NCBI GenBank assembly: GCA_029972225.1
Contig: CP124756.1
Location: 434,001 to 498,000 of the forward strand
Length of the DNA stretch: 64,000 nucleotides
From: Candidatus Thiothrix putei
GTDB taxonomy: Bacteria > Pseudomonadota > Gammaproteobacteria > Thiotrichales > Thiotrichaceae
Direction of reading: 5' to 3'
Shown here piece by piece: positions 42,923 through 52,049 of this stretch. Both the position numbers and the translations under genes were made by a program. The notes below the pieces were generated by a model. That model saw only the letters and a list, made by a program, of their open reading frames with translations, had not been told where the DNA came from and searched no databases. Numbering within the stretch: position 1 is the stretch's first letter; the number at the start of each line of letters is the position of its first letter.

Positions 42923-43680
42923 AAATACGCACCCTCATTCTCGCAGGCACAGTCAGTTTCCTGCTAACCTCGCTGACACAATTGCCCGCCAAACTGGTAT
43001 TAGCTCAACTGCCTGCTGACCTGCCCGTGCAACTGCAAGGTATCAACGGTACACTGTGGCAAGGTGGCGCTGCCAGCTTGAGCGCTCAAGGTTTGCAACT
43101 CAATAATGTGCAATGGGATTTGCAAACCAGTGCCTTATTGAAAGGCCAGCTTGCGGCAGACATACGGGCTAGTTTGCCACAGGGTGGGGATATTGATGGT
43201 ATTTGCAGCATTAACCTCGCAGGTGTACTGTACTGTAGCCCGTTGAATCTCAATAATTTACCGGCGCAAGCGGTATCACCTTACCTGCAAAGTTTGATGA
43301 TTCCGCCGTTAAGTGGCAATTTTCAAGCCAATCTTAGTGCTGTGGAGTGGGATCAGCAATCTCCCCCCAAACTCAGTGGGCATGGTGAATGGCGTGAAGC
43401 AGGGGTGCAAATGCTGCCGCAGCGTTACGGCAATTACACCGCGAATGTCAGCAGTGGTGATGATGGAACGCAGCAAATCAGCCTTGCTTCCGCACCCGAT
43501 GCAGCATTTAGCTTGGATGGTACGATTACCTTGCAAGCGACAGGTCAGTACCAAACGGCATTGAACCTGAAGCCGGGTAGTAGTATTGATGATGGCACTA
43601 AGCAATTCATGAGTAGCTTTATTGTGCCACCGCAACCGGATGGGACATTCCAGATCCGTGAACAGGGGCAGTTGCCCTAA
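42919..43680 (+). CDS. gspN: type II secretion system protein GspN
   Basis: 253 aa. N-terminal signal anchor (TLILAGTVSFLLTSLTQLPA) then a beta-rich periplasmic domain with LPVQLQGINGTLWQGGAASL, typical for GspN. GspN is an optional component, possibly near the secretin. The operon ends here: gspC-J are not in this window, so the machine is split between loci or lies upstream elsewhere. Confidence 0.87.
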   Translation: MKIRTLILAGTVSFLLTSLTQLPAKLVLAQLPADLPVQLQGINGTLWQGGAASLSAQGLQLNNVQWDLQTSALLKGQLAADIRASLPQGGDIDGICSINLAGVLYCSPLNLNNLPAQAVSPYLQSLMIPPLSGNFQANLSAVEWDQQSPPKLSGHGEWREAGVQMLPQRYGNYTANVSSGDDGTQQISLASAPDAAFSLDGTITLQATGQYQTALNLKPGSSIDDGTKQFMSSFIVPPQPDGTFQIREQGQLP

Positions 43681-43713
43681 GAGAAGAAACCGTTATTTCA
43701 AACCTACCCAAAT

Positions 43714-43737
43714 CTACTTATAGCTAACTAAAAGTAG
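43714..43737 (-). repeat. right-end stem-loop of the TnpB element
   Basis: CTACTT (43714-43719) pairs with AAGTAG (43732-43737); the stem spans the tnpB stop codon. Such a hairpin at the 3' end of tnpB is expected for IS200/IS605-type elements and lies where an omega RNA would be encoded. Boundaries of the element are not defined. Confidence 0.4.
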
Positions 43738-44932
43738 TCATGGTGTTGAATTCCTGCTTCACGGGGGCTGGTTTCGTCTTCGGCTTGCGCCCAAGACCAG
43801 AGCCTTCCCCTCCACAGGCAGACACCGTGTAACTCACGGCGTATTCTTCTAAATTCTTGGCGGCATTTACGTCACGGTCATGGACTGCACCGCAAACGGG
43901 GCAAGTCCATTCACGTACCGACAGTGGCAGCTTGTCCACTTTATGCTCACAGCCAGCAGCAGAACACGTCTTGCTCGAAGCAAAAAACCGATCAGCCACC
44001 ACGACCACCGCACCGCGCATTTCCGCCTTGTATTCCAGTTGCCGCCGGAACTCGAAGAATCCCATATCACTGATGGCACGGGATAAATGACGGTTTTTCA
44101 CCATACCCGACACGTTCAAATCTTCAATGCCGATGGTGTGAAAACGGCGGGTCAAATCCGTGGTGAGTTGGTGCAAACTGTCTTGGCGGATATTGGCGAT
44201 ACGTGCGTGAAGTTTTGCCAGTTTTTGTTTTGCCTTGTGGCGGTTGGCACTGCCTTTGACCTTGCGGGACAGGCTGCGCGAGAGCCGTTTTAGGCGGGAA
44301 AGCAAGGCTTTATGCGGCTTTGCCCCAACCACTTTTTCCCCCGTTGATAGGGTTGCCAGTGCAGATACGCCCAAATCCACCCCTACCGTGCCTTGGTTTT
44401 TGGCAGGCGGGAGATGATGTTGGTCGGTATCCACGGTGATGCTGGCGAACCACTGGTCAGCGGTGCGGGAAATCGTGGCAGAGAGAATTTTACCGGAAAA
44501 GCGTAACGTTTCCCGCATCCGCACTAACCCAAGGTTGGGAATGCGGATGCGGCAAGCGTCGATGGCAAACTGGTCATTAGTGAGGGTGAAACTGTCGCGG
44601 CTTTTGCCTTTCTTTTTGAATTGCGGGTACTTGGCTCGCCCCGCAAAGAAGTTCTTGAAAGCTGCACCGAGTTGGATAATCGCCATTTGCGGGGCGTTTT
44701 TGGTGACTTCCAGCATCCAGGGGAATTGTTCGCGTTTGATGGCGTTCAATTGGCGGCGCAAGCCCATTTGGTTGGGTTTTGGCTGGGTGTTATCGTCTTT
44801 CCATGCGGCGTATTGGGTTTGCCATTCTGCCAACGCCCAGTTGTAGGCGAACCGTGCTGTACCAGCGGCTTTCGCCAAGTACGTCGCTTGCTTATGGTTG
44901 GGGTCAAGGCGGATTTTGTGGCTGATGATCAT
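43724..44932 (-). CDS. tnpB: TnpB RNA-guided nuclease (IS200/IS605 group), no TnpA
   Basis: 402 aa. RuvC-type residues are D186 in GVDLGVSALA, E270 in IGIEDLNVSG and D354 in HDRDVNAAKN. The zinc ribbon cysteines are C323, C328, C344 and C347. All catalytic residues are present, so it could be an active omega RNA-guided DNA endonuclease. No tnpA lies nearby, so the element depends on a transposase in trans or is immobile (IS1341-like). It sits between gspN and the scarred duplicate region. The alternative is a domesticated regulator, but the intact active site argues against that. Confidence 0.9.
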   Translation of the reverse strand: MIISHKIRLDPNHKQATYLAKAAGTARFAYNWALAEWQTQYAAWKDDNTQPKPNQMGLRRQLNAIKREQFPWMLEVTKNAPQMAIIQLGAAFKNFFAGRAKYPQFKKKGKSRDSFTLTNDQFAIDACRIRIPNLGLVRMRETLRFSGKILSATISRTADQWFASITVDTDQHHLPPAKNQGTVGVDLGVSALATLSTGEKVVGAKPHKALLSRLKRLSRSLSRKVKGSANRHKAKQKLAKLHARIANIRQDSLHQLTTDLTRRFHTIGIEDLNVSGMVKNRHLSRAISDMGFFEFRRQLEYKAEMRGAVVVVADRFFASSKTCSAAGCEHKVDKLPLSVREWTCPVCGAVHDRDVNAAKNLEEYAVSYTVSACGGEGSGLGRKPKTKPAPVKQEFNTMTTFS

Positions 44933-45084
44933 GGCAAACAGAATGCAGCGCGGTGTGATAGTTGTCTAGTCATCCGTGCTTTTGCTGCTATCTTTTACGG
45001 ATAAACGGCACTACGCTTTTATAAACCTAACCAAAATGATAAAGTTTGAATAGATTTAGATAGATTTTATGGTAACTGTTTCAA

Positions 45085-45426
45085 ACCCCTCCTAACCTCT
45101 CCTTATCAGTGACCAGCCAGGCACTGCTGAATGCTGATGCACAACAAGCCATCGCCACCGAAGTCCGCGAACGCCTGACCCCGCAACAAGGCACACTGTT
45201 TACGACGGAAAACGCCGCCGACCTCGCCGCGATTGTTGCCAAAACCACCAATGTCATGGTGCAACAAACCATCGACATCCCGCGCATCCTGGTCAACCCA
45301 ACCGGCGAAGTCGAACCCGGCTTCCACCCCTTCAAACTGGATGTGAGCGGCTTGCACCTGCAACCGGGCGACCGCGAACTGGTCGGGCAGATGCTACGCA
45401 CTCACGAACAATTCCACCTCAAAGCC
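45085..45426 (+). pseudogene. duplicated internal fragment of the type III res gene
   Basis: From about 45110 the DNA encodes ALLNADAQQAIATEVRERLT through LVGQMLRTHEQFHLKA, nearly equal to part of the Res protein (about residues 545-650, gene at 53864). The preceding AAACCCCTCCTAACCT matches the palindromic insert at 55349, so the copied piece begins within that repeat. It lacks motor and nuclease domains. Its end overlaps the 3' end of the ATPase-nuclease gene on the other strand. Confidence 0.88.
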
Positions 45427-46971
45427 GACAATATTGCGTGAGGTCTTGCTGAATTCCACCCCCAGCAAATGGATAGGTTGCTGCAAACCCCGGTATTTAT
45501 CGGCATACGCCTTGTCCTTGATCTGTTGCAGCGCATTGCCTTCTGGCGCGATTTCCACCACTTTGAATTCAAAGATATAGACCTGCTGGTTAAACTTCAG
45601 AGTCATATCAATTCTCCCCAGATTGGTGATGTCTTCCAGCGTCACGTCCAGCCCCAGTGCTGCAAAGTAGGAATAAAACACCGATGCGTAATAACCCTCG
45701 TAGTTCTGGATGTCGTTATTGCTATACCAGTGGTAGGGAATGCTGGCGAAAAAAGCGTGGAAAAGCTGTTTCAACCCAGCAAAATCATTCGCTTCCAGCA
45801 GGCGGTAAAGTTGCAGGCTTTGCACCGCCTGTTTGGACTTATCTTTCACCAGCACCGACAACAGCGATTCGTTCAGGCTTTGGTAGACCTCACGGTTGGG
45901 GTAGCCCAGCGTGTAAAAATACTGACCACCCACATGCTCCTCCTTGAGGATGGTCAGGTAGCCAGTCTGGAACAACAATGCCTCGGTAGTAATGTCGTCC
46001 ACGTCAAAGCTGGATAACATGCTGCTGCTGCTGAGCATTTCCCCCAGTTTCAGGCTCGGCACTTGGCGCTGGAACAGCAAATCCAGCAAAAAGGTCGGCG
46101 TGCCGGTTTCAAACCAATAGCTTCTAAAGAGGCGGTTTTTGAACAGTTGCAGAATATCAAACGGGTTGTAAACGCCTTCGCCCATCCAGTGATAGCCGTT
46201 GTACCACTCGCGAATGGCATTCCTGTCCAGCCCCGGCAATTCGGGGGCGAACACGCTGTCAAGGTCACGGTCGGTGTAACCGCAAATGGTGGCGTAATCG
46301 GGGATCAGGGTCAGGTCATACAAGTTATTAAGACCGGAAAACAAGCTAACCTTGGAAAACTTGCTGACTCCGGTCAGGAAGCTGAATTTGATGTGCGCGT
46401 CATAATCCTTGAGGTTGCCGTAGAACCCGCGCAGGAAGTCACGGTTAACGCGGGCGACTTCCGGGTGCTGCAAGGCATCCAGAATCGGTTTGTCGTATTC
46501 GTCGATCAGAATCACCACCGGTTTTCCCGCTTGCTGGTGCAGATGCCTGATCAAGGCACTAAAACGCCCAGAGGCAGTCTCATTGACATTGTTGAGGGCG
46601 TACTGTGTTTCCAGCACACGTAATTGCTCTGACATGATTTTGGGCAACTGATCTGCCCTGGCATAGTTGCCTGCTCCAAAACTGAAACGCAGCACCGGGT
46701 ATTTTACCGACCAGTCCCATTGCGCGTGCGCTGCCAGCCCCTGAAACAAGGGTTCATTGCCTTCAAACAATTCTTTCAGGGTATCGAGAAACAGGCTTTT
46801 GCCGAAGCGACGCGGGCGGGAGAGGAAGTAGTGCTTGCCCTCTTGCGCCAGTTTTACCGCCAGATGAGTTTTGTCTACGTAATAGTGGTTGTCGTAGCGG
46901 ATTTCGCTGAAAGTCTGGATGCCGATGGGTAAACGTTTACGCTGCATGGTGGTCGTCAGGTTGCTGCTCAT
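45394..46971 (-). CDS. AAA-ATPase-like / PD-(D/E)XK nuclease protein (divergent member)
   Basis: 525 aa, same architecture as the triplicated genes at 13-18 kb but divergent. It has Walker A RPRRFGKSLF near residue 53, Walker B KPVVILIDEYDKP, and a C-terminal nuclease-like core with GRIDMTLKFNQQVYIFEFKV. The final codons (GFEVELFVSA) are read from the antisense of the duplicated res fragment, so the natural C terminus seems to have been replaced when the segment landed here. The core motifs are intact. Confidence 0.82.
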   Translation of the reverse strand: MSSNLTTTMQRKRLPIGIQTFSEIRYDNHYYVDKTHLAVKLAQEGKHYFLSRPRRFGKSLFLDTLKELFEGNEPLFQGLAAHAQWDWSVKYPVLRFSFGAGNYARADQLPKIMSEQLRVLETQYALNNVNETASGRFSALIRHLHQQAGKPVVILIDEYDKPILDALQHPEVARVNRDFLRGFYGNLKDYDAHIKFSFLTGVSKFSKVSLFSGLNNLYDLTLIPDYATICGYTDRDLDSVFAPELPGLDRNAIREWYNGYHWMGEGVYNPFDILQLFKNRLFRSYWFETGTPTFLLDLLFQRQVPSLKLGEMLSSSSMLSSFDVDDITTEALLFQTGYLTILKEEHVGGQYFYTLGYPNREVYQSLNESLLSVLVKDKSKQAVQSLQLYRLLEANDFAGLKQLFHAFFASIPYHWYSNNDIQNYEGYYASVFYSYFAALGLDVTLEDITNLGRIDMTLKFNQQVYIFEFKVVEIAPEGNALQQIKDKAYADKYRGLQQPIHLLGVEFSKTSRNIVGFEVELFVSA

Positions 46972-46990
46972 GCTGGGAGTTTAGCACGGC

Positions 46991-47096
46991 TTACACCGTC
47001 AAATACCGCTGAATCAAGCCATCATCCAGCGTGTGCATTTCCCCCTCCGCCACGCGCCGCCCGCGATCCAGAATACAAAACCGATCGCCCACTTTC
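46991..47096 (-). pseudogene. duplicated 3' end of urtE
   Basis: Nearly equal to 56625-56728, the last roughly 35 codons of urtE (KVGDRFCILDRGRRVAEGE, then the HTLDDGLIQRYLTV tail). It is joined to an unrelated gene at 47097. With the res fragment at 45085 it shows that the res-urtE border region was copied here and then interrupted by the ATPase-nuclease gene. Confidence 0.85.
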
Positions 47097-48014
47097 TATT
47101 CGTTTTGCCTCGGATGAATTGGCGGCAATGGGGAATTTGATACTCTTGGGTGTGGATGATAAAACGGAAATCATATTTGGTATTACGCCGGATATGCTGG
47201 CGCGTTTATTCCAGCAACGCAGTCAGGCGCGGATTGTGCGATTTGAGGGGCAAATAGTTCCCAAAGCCAGTTTAGATGACCTTGACGCATTGTTATTACG
47301 CCGTGTTTTCTCAAGCCCGACCAAGGTGATGTAATTACCCAATTGGCACGGCTGCATTTGATTGATAATCGTGAAGGAGAAGCCCTGCCCACCATTGCGG
47401 GGGTATTGCTTTGCACGTTAGACCCAACCAAATGGTTACGTAATGCTGAAATTCTGGCTGTCGCGCATAGCGGCTTGCGCAATGACCCGAATGAGCAACT
47501 GGATGCACAGGAAATCCGGGGGCCATTGGATAGGCAAATACTGGATGCGTTCCACTTTGTGCGCCGTAACATGATCACCGCTGCCCGTAAACCGTTGGGG
47601 CGCGTGGATTACCCGCAATACCATTTAGGTGCAGTGTTTGAGGCGATTGTGAATGCCGTGGCGCATCGGGATTATTCCCTGCACGCGCAACGTATTCGCT
47701 TGTTCATGTTCGCCGATCGGCTGGAAATCCATTCACCGGGCGCATTGCCTAACACCTTATCGTTGGAGTCGATGAGCCGTTTGTCTGTACCGCGTAACGA
47801 AATCCTCGCCAGCCTGTTTTCGCGTTATTACCCCGTGGATGAAGTCGGTTTGGGTAAAAGCTACCTGATGGATAGGCGTGGTTTCGGTGTGGAAATGCTG
47901 CTGCGGGAAAGTGAGAAACTGTCTGGTAAATTGCCGAAATACGAGTCGATCAGTGATCTGGAACTGTGCCTAACCATTTATGCACAAGCGTTGCCCACTG
48001 CCGAAACATCATGA
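47097..48014 (+). pseudogene. AlbA_2/HATPase_c_4 (RecG-like, Schlafen-related) protein, truncated and frameshifted
   Basis: The first part (to about 47320) reads RFASDELAAMGNLILLGVDD and ITPDMLARLFQQRSQARIV. A frame change then leads to LKPDQGDVITQLARLHLIDN, and the rest runs to 48014 with EAIVNAVAHRDYSLHAQRIR, the N-box of HATPase_c_4. The AlbA_2 N terminus is missing at the urtE junction. The family includes predicted transcription regulators and defence-associated proteins. The ORF from 47343 could still give a 223-aa product. Confidence 0.7.
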
Positions 48015-48073
48015 AGTGAAGATAGACAAATCCTCAGCTATACTCTACGCCTGACATCTAAAGCCGAGCTATC

Positions 48074-50530
48074 ATGCGACTGACTCCTCACCAATCCCAA
48101 TACTACGCATGGCAACTCACGCGCCATGCTGCCAGCAATTCCCTAGAATCCCTTGCCCCGACCTTGGTAAACGCCCAAATCGACCTCAACCCACATCAGG
48201 TCGAAGCGGCACTGTTTGCCTACGAAAACCCCTTATCCAAAGGCGTGATTCTCGCGGATGAAGTCGGTTTGGGAAAAACCATCGAAGCGGGCTTAGTCAT
48301 TGCGCAACGTTGGGCAGAACGTAAACGCCGTATATTGATCATCGTCCCCGCCAACCTACGCAAACAATGGCATCAAGAGTTACAGGATAAATTCGGCTTG
48401 CCTTGTCTGCTGCTGGAAAGCAAAAACTACAACACCTTACAAAAAGCGGGTACTCGGCATCCGTTTGATAATACTGACCACATCATTATCGGCTCTTACC
48501 AATTTGCCAAAAGCAAGGCTAAAGACGTAAAAGCGGTGGATTGGGATTTGGTGGTGATGGACGAAGCGCACCGCCTGCGCAACGTTTACAAAACCGGGAA
48601 TGTCATTGCCCGCACCCTCAAGGAAACACTGGCGCATGTGCATTCCAAAATCCTGCTGACCGCCACTCCGTTGCAAAATTCCTTGCTGGAACTGTATGGG
48701 CTGGTCAGCCTAATTGATGATCGGGTATTTGGTGATTTGGAGAGTTTCCGTACTCAGTTTGGACAAGCCAACCGCGAAACGACGCTGCAAAACTTGCGTC
48801 ACCGTATCAGCCCGTTTTGCAAGCGAACCCTGCGGCGGCAAGTCCAGCAATACGTCCCCTATACCAAGCGCATTCCGATTCTGGAAGAGTTCACGCCGAC
48901 ACAAGATGAGCGGGATTTTTCCAATTTAGTTGCCGAGTATTTGCGTCGTCCCAAGTTGCAAGCCTTGCCGGATGGTCAACGCCAATTGATTTCACTGGTG
49001 TTGTGGAAACTGTTGGCCTCGTCTACCCATGCGATTGCAGGGGCATTGGAAACCATGGCAAACCGTTTGCAAGCCACATTGGATGACCCGAACAAACTCG
49101 ATCTTGCAATGCTAGATGACGACTATGAGGCGTTGGATGAAACCGCCGAGGAATGGGATGACGAAGACCAGATAAACGACAAGCCACTCAACGTCCGCGA
49201 AGCTATCCAACAAGAAATGGGAGAACTACGCCTGTTCAAGGAAAAAGCCGACCAGATTCGGGATAATAGCAAGGGACAAGCCCTGTTGCTGGCACTGGAT
49301 AAGGCATTCAAGGAACTGGAACGCTTGGGTGCGGCAAAAAAAGCCATCATCTTTACCGAATCCAAACGCACGCAAAGCTATCTGCAAAATCTGTTAAAGA
49401 ACACGCCTTACGGTGCAGGTTTGGTGTTGTTCAATGGTACGAACAGTGACACCCAAGCTCAGCAAATCCATAAGGCATGGGCGCAACATCACGCCGGTAC
49501 GGATAAGGTCAGCGGCTCGAAAACGGCAGATACCCGTGCCGCGCTGGTTGATTACTTCCGCGAAGAGGGCAGTGTGATGATTGCCACCGAAGCGGGGGCG
49601 GAGGGTATCAACCTTCAGTTCTGTTCACTGGTGATCAATTACGATTTGCCGTGGAATCCGCAACGCATTGAGCAGCGCATTGGGCGTTGCCACCGTTATG
49701 GGCAAAAACACGATGTCGTGGTGGTCAACTTTGTCGATTTGAGCAATGAGGCCGATAAGCGTGTGTATGAGTTGTTGGCGCAGAAATTCCAGCTTTTTGA
49801 AGGTGTTTTCGGTGCAAGCGATGAAGTATTGGGCGCAATCGGTTCGGGTATCGACTTTGAACGCCGCATTGCCCGTATCTACCAAACGTGCCGCAAACCG
49901 GAAGAAATTCGCAGCAGCTTTGCCGCACTCCAACAAGAATTGGCAGGTGAAATCACGGAAGCGATGACGCAAACCCGTCAGTTACAGACGGTTTCCGCGT
50001 TGGCACAGGAAGAACAGCATTTGCTGGTGGCGGCGGTTGACCGCAATGGTCATGTGTTGGCACTGGATGACCCTGATAAACTGTTACGCATTCCGGCAAT
50101 GGTCACGGCGACACCGATAGATTTGCCTGACAGCCCATTGCTGCAATACGATCTTGAACAACGTAAAAATGCCTTGTTGCGTGAAATCAACGACCGCAAC
50201 CTGAGCTATTTCGATCAGGAAGTGCAAAAGCTGGATGGCTGGGCAGATGATCTCAAGCTGGGGCTGGAACAGGAAATCAAGGACATCGACCGCGAAATCA
50301 AGGAAGTGCGCCGTACCGCTGCGATTGCGCCCACACTGGATGAAAAGCTCCACTGGCAGAAACGCCAGCGCGAACTGGAAACCAAACGCAGCAAGTCACG
50401 CCGCGAACTGTTCCGGCGGCAGGATGACATCGACGAGCAGCGCAATGAATTGATCACAGAACTGGAAGACCGCTTGCAGCAGCGGGTGGAAGAACAGGTG
50501 TTGTTTACGATTGAGTGGGAGTTGGTATGA
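48074..50530 (+). CDS. SNF2-family DNA helicase/translocase
   Basis: 818 aa. Motif I is ILADEVGLGKTIEAGLVIAQ (residues about 59-78), motif II is VVMDEAHRLRN, motif III LLTATPLQNS, and the second RecA lobe ends with LVINYDLPWNPQRIEQRIGR CHRYGQ. A coiled-coil tail (residues about 700-800, EQEIKDIDREIKEVRRTAAI) follows. RapA/SNF2-type translocases of this size occur in antiphage islands (for example DISARM DrmD), but no DrmA/B/C is present. The TGA overlaps the ATG of the Fic gene, so the two are coupled. Confidence 0.9.
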   Translation: MRLTPHQSQYYAWQLTRHAASNSLESLAPTLVNAQIDLNPHQVEAALFAYENPLSKGVILADEVGLGKTIEAGLVIAQRWAERKRRILIIVPANLRKQWHQELQDKFGLPCLLLESKNYNTLQKAGTRHPFDNTDHIIIGSYQFAKSKAKDVKAVDWDLVVMDEAHRLRNVYKTGNVIARTLKETLAHVHSKILLTATPLQNSLLELYGLVSLIDDRVFGDLESFRTQFGQANRETTLQNLRHRISPFCKRTLRRQVQQYVPYTKRIPILEEFTPTQDERDFSNLVAEYLRRPKLQALPDGQRQLISLVLWKLLASSTHAIAGALETMANRLQATLDDPNKLDLAMLDDDYEALDETAEEWDDEDQINDKPLNVREAIQQEMGELRLFKEKADQIRDNSKGQALLLALDKAFKELERLGAAKKAIIFTESKRTQSYLQNLLKNTPYGAGLVLFNGTNSDTQAQQIHKAWAQHHAGTDKVSGSKTADTRAALVDYFREEGSVMIATEAGAEGINLQFCSLVINYDLPWNPQRIEQRIGRCHRYGQKHDVVVVNFVDLSNEADKRVYELLAQKFQLFEGVFGASDEVLGAIGSGIDFERRIARIYQTCRKPEEIRSSFAALQQELAGEITEAMTQTRQLQTVSALAQEEQHLLVAAVDRNGHVLALDDPDKLLRIPAMVTATPIDLPDSPLLQYDLEQRKNALLREINDRNLSYFDQEVQKLDGWADDLKLGLEQEIKDIDREIKEVRRTAAIAPTLDEKLHWQKRQRELETKRSKSRRELFRRQDDIDEQRNELITELEDRLQQRVEEQVLFTIEWELV

Positions 50531-51660
50531 AGTTTGAGACCTTTCAGGCCGGTATTTTGCAACCCCGCTACCAATACAAAAGTTTTGAGCCAGTTCCTGT
50601 CAATCATGAGTGGATATGGGAAGATGCCACCATCAATACCCTGCTGGAATCCGCCAACCGTGCCTTAGGTGAGTTAAACGCCTTTTCCCTGATTGTGCCG
50701 GATATTGACCTGTTCATTGAAATGCACGTCGTCAAAGAGGCGCAGACTTCCAGTCGTATCGAAGGCACACAAACGGGCATTGATGAAGCCTTAATGCCGG
50801 AAGATCAAATTTTGCCGGAAAAGCGTGACGATTGGCGCGAAGTGCGTAATTACATCAATGCCGTGAATACAGCGATTGGTGAACTCAAAACACTGCCACT
50901 TTCTAACCGTTTGCTCAAACAAACCCACGAAATCCTCTTGAGTGGCGTGCGGGGTGAACACAAACAACCGGGCGAATTTCGCATTAGTCAGAATTGGATC
51001 GGTGGTTCAAGCTTGCGGGATGCGGTTTTCATCCCACCACACCCTGACAATGTGCCTGAGCTGATGGGGGATTTGGAAAAGTTCTGGCATAACGAAATGA
51101 TCACCGTGCCGCATCTGGTGCGGCTGGCGATCAGCCATTACCAGTTTGAAACCATCCACCCATTCTTGGATGGTAACGGGCGCATTGGGCGTTTGCTGAT
51201 TCCGCTGTATCTGGTCAGTCATGGGCTGCTGGCAAAGCCTTCGTTGTACCTATCCGACTTTTTCGAGCGCAATCGTGCCAGTTACTACGATGCGTTGATG
51301 CGGGTGCGGGTAGCGAACGACCTGATCCATTGGGTGCGCTTTTTCCTGCAAGGTATTACGGAAACAGCGATTAAAGGGCGGGAAACCTTCCACAAGATTT
51401 TGGTCTTGAGGATGGAAGTGGAACAATCCTTACTGCATCTGGGCAAACGCGCTCCCAATGCGAAACAACTACTTAACCTGCTCTACAAGCATCCGATTGT
51501 GTCCGCTGCGGAGGTGGAAAAGGAGCTAATGGTCAGTACACCGACCGCTAATACCTTGATCCGTGAACTGGAAAAACTGGGTATCGTGCGCGAGGTGACA
51601 GGACAGCAACGTGGACGCTTGTACGCCTTTGATCGTTACCTTAATCTGTTCGTTAGTTAA
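50527..51660 (+). CDS. Fic family protein (SoFic-like, N-terminal inhibitory motif)
   Basis: 377 aa. The N-terminal Fic_N region carries the inhibitory motif in SSRIEGTQ (about residue 80). The active site is HPFLDGNGRIGR (about residues 210-221), and a C-terminal winged helix (AEVEKELMVSTPTANTLIRE) probably binds DNA. It is predicted to AMPylate a protein and to be held inactive by its own Glu. ATG 50527 overlaps the helicase stop. Distinct from the Fic at 1375, which has its HTH at the N terminus. Confidence 0.9.
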   Translation: MKFETFQAGILQPRYQYKSFEPVPVNHEWIWEDATINTLLESANRALGELNAFSLIVPDIDLFIEMHVVKEAQTSSRIEGTQTGIDEALMPEDQILPEKRDDWREVRNYINAVNTAIGELKTLPLSNRLLKQTHEILLSGVRGEHKQPGEFRISQNWIGGSSLRDAVFIPPHPDNVPELMGDLEKFWHNEMITVPHLVRLAISHYQFETIHPFLDGNGRIGRLLIPLYLVSHGLLAKPSLYLSDFFERNRASYYDALMRVRVANDLIHWVRFFLQGITETAIKGRETFHKILVLRMEVEQSLLHLGKRAPNAKQLLNLLYKHPIVSAAEVEKELMVSTPTANTLIRELEKLGIVREVTGQQRGRLYAFDRYLNLFVS

Positions 51661-51865
51661 AGAAAACACACTTCCTTTAACTTAGCTTCATCGTTAGTTA
51701 AACTACAACCTCTGGGTATCACTTTGCCGACGCTGGCAAACCGATGGATTTCTATCACACCAGAAAACAGAAAAACAATATTTCTATTGTATTATCAATT
51801 GATTGCTATCACATTCGAGAGAATGAGGAAACGAATCAAGCAACCATTTTGCCGCCGTTGGCAAA
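51661..51865. other. AT-rich spacer between fic and the small ORF
   Basis: No gene. Contains a short inverted repeat TTTGCC/GGCAAA near 51723-51739 and a GAGGAA at 51825 that could serve translation into the next region. It may hold the promoter of the Mod/Res genes, not definable by eye. Confidence 0.35.
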
Positions 51866-51872
51866 ATGGTTG
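51841..51872. promoter_or_regulatory. 13-bp perfect stem-loop covering the small ORF start
   Basis: CAACCATTTTGCC (51841-51853), 6-base loop, GGCAAAATGGTTG (51860-51872). The ATG at 51866 lies within the second arm. It could hide the start codon or act as a terminator for the SNF2-fic unit; no U-run follows. A related stem-loop lies at 63613. Confidence 0.55.
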
Positions 51873-52030
51873 GACTAGGATTCGGTGGCACACTACCAGA
51901 ACACATCCCGCCAGCGGAACACATTAAAGACGTTGAAAAGCGGGTCAAGCAATCTACACCGAAAATGGAGCTTGACCAACGGGATGCAGGTGGTTTATTA
52001 GGTGGTGGCACAAATAGCGATCACGAATGA
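51866..52030 (+). CDS. small ORF, 54 aa, upstream of Mod
   Basis: ATG 51866 to TGA 52030, ending 19 bp before mod. The sequence is MVGLGFGGTLPEHIPPAEHI, a charged middle (KDVEKRVKQSTPKMELDQRD) and a Gly-rich tail. No RBS is next to the ATG and the start is inside a stem-loop. Unknown family. Its compact spacing to mod suggests it belongs to the operon. Confidence 0.45.
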   Translation: MVGLGFGGTLPEHIPPAEHIKDVEKRVKQSTPKMELDQRDAGGLLGGGTNSDHE

Positions 52031-52049
52031 TTCCAAACTTGAGACTCCC

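Noticed and set aside
47343..48014. Intact 223-aa regulatory protein
   Set aside because: Matching coding sequence continues upstream in another frame to 47097, so this is the 3' part of a truncated, frameshifted gene.
48074..50530. DISARM (DrmD) assignment for the SNF2 helicase
   Set aside because: No DrmA, DrmB or DrmC homologue is in the window, and the neighbours are Fic and type III Mod/Res.
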